Part shown: positions 50,065-61,605 of the stretch, piece after piece
How positions within the stretch are numbered: position 1 is the stretch's first letter
Layout: each line of letters begins with the position of its first letter
Source: Anisakis pegreffii
Lineage: Eukaryota; Nematoda; Chromadorea; Rhabditida; Anisakidae
Reading direction: 5' to 3'
Assembly (NCBI GenBank): GCA_035041965.1
Contig: JAPYMA010000597.1
Span: forward strand, 248,001 to 312,000
DNA: 64,000 nucleotides
Translations under genes and position numbers: made by a program
Notes under the pieces: generated by a model
Database searches by the model: none
Told to the model about the DNA's origin: nothing
What the model saw: the letters and a program-made list of their open reading frames with translations, nothing else

Positions 50065-52925
50065 GCTAAAGTGGTTCCATCGTTAAGACTACCGTACTCT
50101 CAAGTTTGCCAAGTAAGACATAAATATCTCTACAGTTCGATTTCTCAGGTCACTTAGATTCTGAACATCATATATTTTGCCGATTGTTTTTTCTTACTTG
50201 AGGAGATATAGCCATTTTCGTAAATCTATCTCAAATAGCGCAATTGCGCTCATTCGTATACATTACATCACTATAGAACAATGCATATAATATTATAGCT
50301 CCATAAGGGTTATCGTCTTCAAGGAAGCGGTACCCTCAGCTTTGACCAGTAACATATCAATTTCTTCACACCAGTCGATCGACCAGAATCTCTGCATTCA
50401 GAAAAATATATATTTTCTCAGGCGATTTCGCCTAGTTGAGGAGCTATAGCTATTTGAATAAAGCTATCTGAACTGGCGCTGAGGTGCTCATTGATATGCA
50501 TTTGATCACTACAGATCAAATGCATATCAATGAGCACATTATTATACATTAGTACAGAAATATGGGTACATTCAAGCATACCGTCTTCTCAAGTTTGCCC
50601 GGAAACATATTCAAGTTTGTATATCATTCGATTGAGCAGAATCTCTGCTTTCTAAAAATGAAAAGCTCACTGGAAAATTCCGCCTCTGCGAGGAGATATA
50701 GTTATTTGTCTGATGCTATGCGGGTTGGCACATCCAAACCTACCGTACCCTCAGCTTTGACCAGCAACATATCAATTTCTTCACACCAGTCGATCGAGCG
50801 GAATCTCTGCATTCAGAAAAACATATATCTTGTCAGGCGATTTCGCCCAGTTGAGGAGCTATAGCTATTTGATTTAAGCTATCTGAACTGGCGCTGAGGT
50901 GCTCATTGATATGCATTTGATCACTACAGATCAATGCATATTATACGTTACTACAGAAATATGGGTACATTCAAGCATACCGTCTTCTCAAGTTTGCCCG
51001 GAAACATAATCATTCGATTGAGCAGAATCTCTGCTTTCTAAAAATGAAAAGCTCACTGGAAAATTCCGCCTCTGCGAGGAGATATAGTTATTTGTCTGAT
51101 GCTATGCGGGTTGGCACATCCAAACCTACCGTACCCTCAGCTTTGACCAGCAACATATCAATTTCTTCACACCAGTCGATCGAGCGGAATCTCTGCATTC
51201 AGAAAAACATATATCTTGTCAGGCGATTTCGCCCAGTTGAGGAGCTATAGCTATTTGATTAAAGCTATCTGAACTGGCGCTGAGGTGCTCATTGATATGC
51301 ATTTGATCACTACAGATCAATGCATATTATACATTACTACAGAAATATGGGTACATTCAAGCATACCGTCTTCTCAAGTTTGCCCGGAAACATATTCGAG
51401 TTTGTACATCATTCGATTGAGCAGAATCTCTGCTTTCTAAAAATGAAAAGCTCACTGGAAAATTCCGCATCTGCGAGGAGATATAGTTATTTGTCTGATG
51501 CTATGCGGGTTGGCACATCCAAACCTACCGTACCCTCAGCTTTGACCAGCAACATATCAATTTCTTCACACCAGTCGATCGAGCGGAATCTCTGCATTCA
51601 GAAAAACATATATCTTGTCAGGCGATTTCGCCCAGTTGAGGAGCTATAGCTATTTGATTAAAGCTATCTGAACTGGCGCTGAGGTGCTCATTGATATGCA
51701 TTTGATCACTACAGATCAATGCATATTATACATTACTACAGAAATATGGGTACATTCAAGCATACCGTCTTCTCAAGTTTGCCCGGAAACATATTCGAGT
51801 TTGTACATCATTCGATTGAACAGAATCTCTGCTTTCTAAAAATGAAAAGCTCACTGGAAAATTCCGCATCTGCGAGGAGATATAGTTATTTGTCTGATGC
51901 TATGCGGGTTGGCACATCCAAACCTACCGTACCCTCAGCTTTGACCAGCAACATATCAATTTCTTCACACCAGTCGATCGAGCGGAATCTCTGCATTCAG
52001 AAAAACATATATCTTGTCAGGCGATTTCGCCCAGTTGAGGAGCTATAGCTATTTGATTAAAGCTATCTGAAGTGGCGCTGAGGTGCTCATTGATATGCAT
52101 TTGATCACTACAGATCAATGCATATTATACATTACTACAGAAATATGGGTACATTCAAGCATACCGTCTTCTCAAGTTTGCCCGGAAACATAGTCAAGTT
52201 TGTACATCATTCGATTGAGCAGAATCTCTGCTTTCTAAAAATGAAAAGCTCACTGGAAAATTCCGCCTCTGCGAGGAGATATAGTTATTTGTCTGATGCT
52301 ATGCGGGTTGGCACATCCAAACCTACCGTACCCTCAGCTTTGACTAGCAGCATATCAATTTCTTCACACCAGTCGATCGAGCGGAATCTCTGCATTCAGA
52401 AAAAAATATATTCTGTCAGGCGATTTCGCCTAGTTGAGGAGCTATATCTATTTGATTAAAGCTATCTGAACTGGCGCTGAGGTGCTCATAGATATCCATT
52501 TGATCACTACAGATCAATGCATATTATACGTTACTACAGAAATATGGGTACAATCAAGCATACCGTCTTCTCAAGTTTGCCCGGAAACATTGTCAAGTTT
52601 GTACATCATTCGATTGAGCAGAATCTCTGCTTTCTAAAAATGAAAAGCTCACTGGAAAATTCCGCCTCTGCGAGGAGATATAGTTATTTGTCTGATGCTA
52701 TGCGGGTTGGCACATCCACTACCTACCGTACCCTCAACTTTGAGCTGTAAGCGTGTGCGAATGGGCGCGACTGCGCTATTTGAGATTGATTCAAGAAAAT
52801 GGCTATATCTCTCCAACTTAGCAAAAACGCTCGGCAAAACTTATGGTATTCATGTGTTGCTGGGCAAACCTGAGAGTACCGCTACCTTGAAGACGGTAAC
52901 CCTTATAGTGCAATAGTAGTGTATC
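50065..52925. repeat. Satellite block: 399-bp higher-order repeat bounded by inverted end monomers
   Basis: The marker ATGGGTACA (CAA variant in the last) starts units at 50562, 50961, 51347, 51746, 52145 and 52544. Spacing is 399, 386, 399, 399 and 399; the short one has a 13-bp deletion. Each 399-bp unit is itself two diverged half-units of about 200 bp sharing AATCTCTGC and GAGGAG(A/C)TATAG. The left-end monomer (about 50085-50260) is matched in inverted orientation by the right end (about 52740-52925): for example AGGAGATATAGCCATTTTC against GAAAATGGCTATATCTCTCC. The repeated 100-113-codon ORFs run across units and reflect homogenised repeats, not genes. Confidence 0.95.
50490..50530. repeat. 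Perfect 17-bp palindrome within the satellite
   Basis: TTGATATGCATTTGATC and its reverse complement flank the 6-nt ACTACA spacer. Later units keep only a shortened version of the right arm. Confidence 0.85.
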
Positions 52926-53064
52926 TTCTATAAAACCAGGCAACAACTCATTGGAATAATACGTTCATAACTTATGACTTCTGCTTGTTATGCTTAACTT
53001 TCATAACTTTTTTGAATTTTCAATTTGATTCGTTGATACTGAAAAGTCGAAATTATACTTGCAG

Positions 53065-53199
53065 TTGCATGTTTATGATCTCATTTGGCCTGGTCTTCAA
53101 TTGAATTGCAACGTGATTAAGTGTGAACTGAGTTTCAAGCAACCGGCTGACAAGGAAAGAGGATTTCGGTGGATAAACACGTTCAGGAAATCCGAATAA
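53065..53199 (+). other. Possible terminal exon, 44 codons
   Basis: After a TACTTGCAG acceptor the frame reads LHVYDLIWPGLQLNCNVIK, then CELSFKQPADKERGFRWINT, to a stop. It looks like protein but no upstream exon could be joined. It lies just right of the satellite block. Confidence 0.25.
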
Positions 53200-55281
53200 T
53201 GCAATCGAGGTCAGCTCTGAAATTAAGCTGCATTCTCCCGTTACTCACACCAAATACTCTACAGTTACATTTCCGTTCATTCCGAAATTCTCACTTTAAT
53301 TTTTACTATCCTAGATTCCAAGTCAGCGATCGCATGGATGAGTTCAGTGGATGATGTGCGATTTGCTTTGATGGATATTGGCTAACCAACAATTCATTAG
53401 AAAACTGTCCAATGTTGGTGGTTCGAAAATTCATTCAGTTTTTCAAATTCTAAGATGATGTCATATATTTTTCGCGTTTCTTCCATATTCTTCGTTGCAA
53501 TGATTGTTTACATTTCAAAGGCCATTCTACAGCTATTTTTTTTGAGGCGACCGCATTTTCAGTGTCTGCGAGTGCAAAATTTCGTCGTCGATTTCCCCGT
53601 CCCCAGCAAACTTCTTTTCCATCTCCTCATCATACTAGCATATAGCTAGAACAGATGGCAATAGCAGCAACAGCAATAACAGCAGAAGCAATTCAATCTG
53701 ATCAATTTCTCTCAACAACGTTCGTTGCTAGGAATGAACAAACGAACGAACGCTGAATAAGAGAAATATTGCTATGAAAAAATAGCGCAAACAGCTGTCA
53801 ATAAGTTATACATCATCATACATATTCAATATTCAACTGAACAGATGCAAACAACGTTATATGTATATGAGAAATGCAAACAGCACATATGCCAACACAC
53901 ACAAGTAACGATAAGTTCACACAGACGACGACGTTCAACGAAATTGAACAAATTGCTGAAATTATATTATTACCCTTTATTGGTGTTTAGCGGCGTTTGT
54001 TATTGTTTGAATTCAGCTATGAAATTTCATCTGAGACCTTTTTAGCTAAACAAACCTTCCATTCGGCATGAAATCGATACATTCTCTACTGCTGTAAACA
54101 TTCAAAGCTTCGATTAATTTCCACGAATTCAATTACTATCGAAAAATTTTCACATCTCTTCTCGTTATCATCCGGCTTCGTTTTATTCACTATCAATTCT
54201 GTTTTTTTTTGTTCTGCAATGTTTTATTTTTACACTTAATATTCATTCGATTAAGCTATCAAATGCTATCGACTAATATGCTATCGTAAAATCAAATAAT
54301 CAACTCTATGAAATAAGTTTTACTAAGTTTTGTGCAGATAAATACGCGTTTTTGATTTCGTCAGTGGTTTCGAGCGTTTGATAAGATAATGATTTTTTCC
54401 GCAGAAAATATCATGTATCATCGGAGTCAGCTGTGAAAGGTGATCAAATCAGATGAAGAAAGTAATCTGTCATAGGTATATCGATAGACTACATTTGATG
54501 ATTACATCGATATAAAACACCGTGAAATTCCACTTTGCCGGAGCTGAGAGCTATGCGGAGGCTTCCTCCAATTCGGTTCTCAGCAGTTGGATTGTGAGTT
54601 CGAATCACCGAACACCTTGTAAAATTGTTCGATTTTATATTTTTGGTCTTTGCTTCATTCAGAACGTAGCTATTTTAATGTTCGAATGCATCTCTTTAAT
54701 GATTCATGCACGCGTGCAGAAGTTATGCCATCATTCCTATCATATCAAGCGATATTTTTAGTGCTGATAACGCTGTTTGACAACAGGGCAAATAGGGCAA
54801 AAAGCTGGCTTATCGATTTCATTTTGATGCGTTCATTCAAAAGTGCTCTCTGTTCTCAAAATTAATCAGTTCAACAGTGAACATCTCTAATAGTGTTCAG
54901 TTTTAATTTGATTGAAGCAATAATTTTCGCCAATTTCCCTGAATAATCGTTCTTTTGATGTTAGAAAAAAAGCGGTGCGTAATTGTTAACGACTTTCAGA
55001 CATCTTATAATTGCAGTTGTAAAATTCTGCTGAACATTAGAAACCAGAAAGATTTTCGTCCTTACTTCGTCATTTTAATCGTTTCTAATCTTGTGTTTTT
55101 CTCCTCAAAATGCATCTATTAAAACAAAATCACTCAATACCACAAACCTTACATATGTTAAATTCTGTTTCATTTGCAATCGATCAATCGAGTGATCAGC
55201 TGATGCCTTGTTCCCTACGCAAATGTGTTGAACTTCGTCTGTTTCCCTGAGTTTATTTTCTATTTTGTGAACATTTTTTAG
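53200..55281. other. Gene-poor region; no gene supported
   Basis: AT-rich sequence with short unrelated ORFs. At about 54590-54625 a GAGTTCGAATCACC sequence resembles a tRNA B box, but no cloverleaf could be folded around it. Confidence 0.4.
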
Positions 55282-55501
55282 TTGGTGTGGTATTGGTTAC
55301 CGTTGCACTTTCTTGCAATCAACCGCGAGTCTTACACATCATACATTCTTCTTGAAAGATTTAAGACAAATGAGCAAGCGAGTGTACACCGAAATGTTAC
55401 ATTCGAACAGCGCGTCAGCTGCTACAGCTAGTTTGATTGGCATTTTGCACGGATTATATGGCACATTCCAAAAAAATGATTTCAACATTTCAGAGATTCC
55501 A
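55282..55501 (+). other. Exon-like patch, about 73 codons
   Basis: After a TTTTTTAG acceptor the frame reads WCGIGYRCTFLQSTASLTHH, then FLKDLRQMSKRVYTEML and AATASLIGILHGLYGTF. A possible donor (CCA|GTATTT) is at 55501. The composition is unlike random AT-rich sequence. No family is recognised and no neighbour exon was fixed, so it may be part of a gene with long introns or a pseudogene. Confidence 0.3.
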
Positions 55502-55831
55502 GTATTTCAAGAAAATCATTCCAAATCAAACACTTTAAATCAAGCTTGCAATAACCAGGGTTGCCTCAGTTCTCATAAAAATTCTCGCTAGAATTCATCA
55601 GCAAAAATCATGAACCTTGCGTATTGCTAGATTTTTAAACAATTACTTATAAGTGCTCAAAAAATGGCATGTGTTGTTATCACAAGCGATTGATGCTTAT
55701 CAATCGTTTCTGCTCACAATTGTCAGTCAAATCAAGTGAGTGATTACAATCAAAATTTATTGTTGCTGTTGTTGTTTCATCATATAGACTGAGTTTACCT
55801 TCCCTGTATATTAGCTTATAGCAAAAACAAC

Positions 55832-55868
<37 letters not shown>

Positions 55869-58410
55869 CCGATATGTCTGTCTGCTGTCACATATCAATA
55901 TGATTTTAGATTCCATCAATGATAACCAATAACAATAATGGATTATACATCCACCCACTCTATATCACTTCAATTCATATGATCCTTATTATCTCGAACA
56001 GATGCAAATTAGATCACTCAGTCACTAGCATTTAAACCGCAACGGAATTGAAACATAATACAAGCCATTGATTGCCGAGGACTGCTAGGTAAGTTTATCG
56101 GATAACGGAATTTGTTTAATACAACATTTTTATTACAATTCGCGAGTACGCACCAGTATCTGAGTTGCTATGGGAACGTGAACAAGCATGGGAAAGAGCT
56201 CCTCTGTAGACCTCACGGGGACTTTGATGAAAAATCAGTGATCTTGGAAATGTTGTTACCTATAATGATGGATGATGGGATTAATATAGTGAAGAAGATA
56301 AAGCCAGTGCAACGAAATGGTCTGATAGTTTCGTCTGACTGGCTTTAAAGCTCTCTGTGCGCAAATCTAATGAATTTTTTTTGTTATAGGAACTTGAAAT
56401 AATAAGTACATAATAATTTGTATGCAAATTGAATAAGTATTCACTGAGGGTGAGACCTTCAAAAAATGCATAATATTAGATGTTTATATCGTTTTAAAGT
56501 CTAGGTGCATTGAGGTGCAGAGGCGAGATTTCGTAACGTTCTTCCTCGTAGGATCCCTTGAATGTTGAGGAATTTTTCCTATGCACAAAACAAAAGCTTG
56601 TTCACATTTTTTTGGTGGTTATGTAACAGCTTCTCATCGATTTTTCTAGAGAGCTATTACTGTTGAAATGTTAATGGATCATTTGAAAGCAAATGTTAAT
56701 TGAACAATAACAATAAAAATTTCATTGATTCATCATCATCTCATTCCCTTTAACACCACCCAAATGACTGGCTGAATGGTCTCCAAAATGAATATTTGTG
56801 CTGAATATTCAGCACAAAAATCGTTTCCAAATGCATAAACTTGAATTATGAACGCAATTAATACTCACCCCATTTCTCCGTTACCACCCATTGCGAAAAC
56901 AATTATTCATTTGCCTTTCTGAGCGATCGCTTTAACCAAGGAACGAACGCTTGGTTGGTTCTCCTTCAAATTGCGTACATTATTTATCGTTGCGAACAAT
57001 TTCTTTCATTTGGAGAGTCTTGCCCGTAAACTTCTTCAATCACGAATTTCATTCGGTACATATATTCGTAAATGAATTTCACCGAATCACCGAAATCATG
57101 CGATCATATTGTTGTGGCTGACGAAACGATATGCAATCGTTTCAGAAATTATTACTAGTGCAAAAACTGACTGGTTCATTGATGATTTTTTTGTGCTCAT
57201 TTCAAGAAATTCAGCAATCAAGGAAGTTGTAGTAATATGATTGATTCTGCAAATGCGTGATTTCATTATCCCAATAAATAGTTAATATCTTGTACTTCCT
57301 ATGCACATTATTGTGCTGCTGCTGCTGCTGCTGCTGCTCAACACCTGTTTGTGCTAAACATGTTCACATTCCTTCTTTTTGTTTCGTGCTTCTGAAAAAA
57401 ATGCAATATTTCCTTATTGTCAGCTGTTTATACGTTTGTAATCATGAAGTTCTATTATTTTGTTAGGCTTAGGCTTGAAGCATCCATGGTTAGTTTACGA
57501 TAAACTGAGGAAGGAATGAGGGAAACGTTTTGATGCGATCTTTCTTTTTTTTCTTATTTTTTTTAAAAATTACGTTAAACGCAACTATCTGAATGTGTGC
57601 AACCTTGAGATTACGTTGATGACTTTAGAGGCGATCATCAATTTTCTAATGTCTTCCGTATCATTTCAGACGTACTCAACGAATAACAAACGAAAAAAAA
57701 CAACGATACAATCGACAATTGAGGCATTTTTTCGTTTTTGGCCGCTGGATTAATCTCATTCATTCTTTTGAAAGCGATCGTTGGCTGTTAAATCTGGTCT
57801 TTGTGACTGTTTGAATCTTTGTGACTGATATTTACTTCTGCTTATTGGTCCTGCTAATAGTTTCATCATTTCAAGTTTTAATCATTACAACCAAAGTTCA
57901 GTTCATTTCAGTCTCTGAAGTTTTTATTTTCCCATGAGATGGACAGTAGTAGATTATTATTATTTTTCGATTATTATTTTTCGATTATTCATGATTTTGA
58001 AATGTGCAGCAGTTGTGAAACTTACATTATGAAACATTTTGGGATGAATTGCTTAATTCTGTGATGACTACTTCAGTTTTTTCACTTTGTTGCTTGATTT
58101 TGATGTGGGAATTCTAAACTGATTCTGAATTGATAACAAATTTTAGCAGTTCTCTTTAGCGAGGCTATTCATATTTTGTCTCATTAATAATTTTTAGACT
58201 GCATTATCAATTTGATCAGATCAATCAATGAGATCAACATATAGATAACGTGGTGCATTTGGGATGCTGTAAAGAAATTTTTTCCATTTAATTTTTATCA
58301 CGTATTCGATTGCGTTTACGTCGAGTAGTTGTGGTTGTAAATCGCCGAAGTAATAAAATTAATTATTTCAAGGTGGTTGTGAACACAGACAAATCTCTTC
58401 ATCTTCTCTT
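55502..58410. other. Gene-poor region with microsatellites
   Basis: It contains an AAT run (about 55833-55866) and an eight-unit CTG run (about 57315-57339). Two tandem copies of TTAGGC, the nematode telomere unit, lie at 57463-57474. A 78-codon ORF at 56112-56348 may be repeat-derived. A donor-like GCTAG|GTAAGT occurs near 56091. No gene could be assembled. Confidence 0.4.
57315..57339. repeat. (CTG)n microsatellite
   Basis: Eight tandem CTG units in non-coding sequence. Confidence 0.92.
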
Positions 58411-58483
58411 ATGGATTGTTCATCGTCGAATTGCGAAGGATCGTCAGCTCTGTCCGTTTCATTCTCGGATATCGATCAATCAA
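58411..58483 (+). other. Possible first coding exon
   Basis: ATG at 58411 opens MDCSSSNCEGSSALSVSFSD and ends at a strong donor, TCAA|GTGAGT. Without splicing the frame continues for 68 codons to TGA at 58617. It is Ser-rich. The matching next exon was not found: the exon at 61330 does not fit in phase. Confidence 0.3.
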
Positions 58484-61329
58484 GTGAGTCGTCCTCAATT
58501 CGTTTATACGGATGTAAAACCTCCACCCAAATTTGCGCATACCGTCATATAACCGAGCAAGATAAACAATTTCCAGTTGAAGTGGTCTCTCAAAATCACC
58601 ATATTTTTCCATTTTGAGACCAATAATTTTCAAAAATATTGATAAGTCTCATCCGTATTTCGTTTTTTAATCATTGACCAGCTGAGCTCCCACCAATTGT
58701 CTGCCATAATTGTCCACCTCAATTCAAAATCATTTCCAAACCTTTCATAATAATGCACTATTGGATAACTGAAGACGGATGCTGTGTGTTGTTATGTGGT
58801 TCATAAACTTTCTGAGTGTGTCCTTTCTTCAAGTGGTAAACAATAACATCAAATACCGTCAATGTTATGAATAGACCGTATAGATTTCCTGTCGTATAAT
58901 GTGTGCAGTAATGACCCTTTTTATTGTGTGTTCACTATTCAGAATAATATCATATTCCATTTGAAGTATATGATTAGTGCTCGCAATGAACGGTATAAAA
59001 CTATATAAGCAATCGCTCGCTCCCTCAACTAGTACTTTTCTCAGCACTTTGAGGAGATGATTCCTTTAATAGCAGTTCTTTTCATCGAAGGATGTCTTCG
59101 ATTTTTGTTCACTTCAAACTTTTAACTTATAAATGAATGTTCCCTGAATTGAAGTGAAGACTTCTGGGGCCAACCTGGCAAAATTTCAGTCACTTTCTGT
59201 CGCAGTTGCTTGTTCAGAACGATTGATGAGAACATAAGAAGAATTCGAGTTCTCGCATTATTCAATTGCATTTTTTTTCAAGCATTCAAAACGATACGTG
59301 AATTTTTTTGGCAAAAATATTTTAATCAACGCTCAATACACTTTTGTTTGTGATTTGTACGAGTTTAGCAGAGTGAAACTATTCAGAGAGCGCAAAATGA
59401 GTGCCTTCCTATATTCGAAGAATTTTTTCCTCAAGTGAAGATGAAAATTGTCGAACGTGTTTGCTAGATTTGAACCTGATAAAGATGAGGAGTGTTGTTT
59501 GGATGGATTGATAAAATCTGAAGTTTCAATGTCACGCACTCAACTACGAGATGTGGATACTTGTTATCATAGCATTAATCGAATATATTTGCTTCACCAG
59601 TACTTGTTGATTCGATTTGTCTTCAAACTGTGGCAAAGTCCTTCAAAGAATAATTTTTCATCACTCTTTTTCGCATTTGTTCAGCGTGATAAGTGCAAAA
59701 CAATGCAAACTTCCCGTTTTTCCTCTTCATTGTAATTATCGTTTTTGTCAATCAGTACAGTTTCATTGAAATTCTTGTTTCGAATGGTAATATTCAAGCG
59801 AAACACGCCAAACACTTTCAGTGTCTGAATGAGAAACATCAAAAACAGTGAGTTAGTTTTCATGTGTTCCATTCTATTCAGCCAGTTGTTTGTGTTTTTT
59901 GTTGGTGAATTGAGAACGCCGATGGCGATAAACGTTTACCGTTATTGCAGATTGCATGCTCGATTCGAGCAATTCAAATAAATTTTGATTGCTTCAGCTG
60001 TGAATGCATCGTTTGATTGAATGAATCGTTTTGATTGATGAGCCACAACACTTATTTGCTTGTTTCCTTTCATTTCACCTGAACATGCAAAGTGAATCCA
60101 TGAAAAAAACGCGATTTATGTCCACATGGAATAGATTTTAGAAAAGCTGAACAATTTCCAATCGTATAGTGAGCGATAATCACATCAGAACGGTGATAAT
60201 CAGACGAAGCGGAAAAAATTCACAACGAAATCTCGCTTTCTGCATTCTGCTAAAACATCGAACTTATTCACGATCAGTGAAAAAACCGTCAATTAGATGC
60301 AAAAAATGGAAATTTTCTGAAGGGATCTTGAAACATTCAAGATCCAGGTGAACTAATAGTAACAACAAAATCTATATAACGGCAAGTTTAAATTCACGAT
60401 AGTTGCGTTGATATTGTCTCAAAAGGCCGATGCTTTAGTTGCCATTGTAGTGCGAACTCATCAAATCTCCATTCTCATAGATTGTCTGTTAGGTTTTGGA
60501 TGTTTAAGTGGTTGTCTCAGCACTGTTACCGAGTGCCGTAGCCGACGACTCATTTCATTCAATCATTCATAAATGTATTCGTTGTTGTTCATCACAGAGT
60601 CGGTTCGGTTCTCTCAAAACTTGTTAGCATTTCTATTGCGTTTTGGTAATACTACAACTGTATTTTAGAAAAGCTTGAACAGTTTTTAATCGAATAATTT
60701 TTAATCGAATCGAACATTTTAATCGAAAAATATTCTGCTCTCAGAGTGATCTATTCTGAGACAGACGGCGAATCTCTCTCAGAATACATCACTCTCATCG
60801 TCAGAACACAATATTTTTCCATTGACTGGTCGGGATGATAGTATTGTAACAGAAAAATTTGCATAATGTTGAATTTTATGTTTTTTAATTTTTAAATTTA
60901 TGGCATGCACAATCTTGTATTTTATCAATAGTTGCTTGCAAGTTTTGGTTTCTCATAGTGTTCAATGATCAAATACTGTTAAGCGATGCAAACTGAATTC
61001 CAACACCCTATTTGAGATTGATATTTTGAAGAGATAAATTTTTTTAAATGGGAGCGTTTGAGTAATAATTTCGTTATCAATGGATTAAGTAAACGATGTA
61101 TCAGTTGTATGTGTTTATTGTTGATTGTTTATATTGGCATGATTCTATGTTTGCTTAGGATTAGGCTTACAAATTATGGATGCACGTAGAGTTAGACATA
61201 TCAGATAGCTGTTTTATTGCTGTTTTTACGCTGTTCTTACCCACGAAATTGTATTGTTTGGCTAATTGATTGAATCATAAATGAAATTCTAGAATCTCGC
61301 CGTCTAATCGCATTTCTTACCCCCATCAG
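58484..61329. other. Gene-poor region, one exon-like patch
   Basis: At about 59468-59545 a TTGCTAG acceptor is followed by FEPDKDEECCLDGLIKSEV, then SMSRTQLRD, which looks like protein and has a possible GTGGAT donor. The rest is AT-rich sequence with no supported exon. Confidence 0.35.
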
Positions 61330-61605
61330 ATGGCATCACCTCTAACGAGTAGTGGGATTTCAACTGCATCTGGTGAGTTTATCTGTCGTGGAATTGTCAA
61401 CGTTATTGATTCTTGTCATCTTGTCAGTATTCTTGATTCGTTTCGTTCTTCGTCATTATTGGATGATTTTAGAGCACTTCTGCGATAATTTTTTTCGTTT
61501 ACCATAAAGGTGAATAGTTTTTTATAACATTATTCAGGTACTGATGAAGAACGTCAGTTTAGTCAATTGCAATTGCAATTTAGTCAATTGTATTGTTGGA
61601 TGTGA
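61330..61605 (+). CDS. Possible start of a gene, two exons
   Basis: A CCCCATCAG acceptor is followed directly by ATG (61330), and the exon MASPLTSSGISTAS ends at TCTG|GTGAGT (61372). The next exon starts at 61538 after TATTCAG in matching phase and reads TDEERQFSQLQLQFSQLYCW before a stop at 61605. It may instead splice out earlier at a GTATTG donor (about 61590). An ATG right after an acceptor fits a trans-spliced nematode 5' end. Any further exons would lie to the right. Confidence 0.33.

Noticed and set aside
50562..52750. Series of 100-113-aa ORFs as a gene family
   Set aside because: They are frames through near-identical satellite units, with no independent start context, introns or sign of selection.
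54590..54625. tRNA or tRNA-derived SINE (GAGTTCGAATCACC resembles a B box)
   Set aside because: No A box at the right distance and no cloverleaf could be folded. A single motif is not enough.
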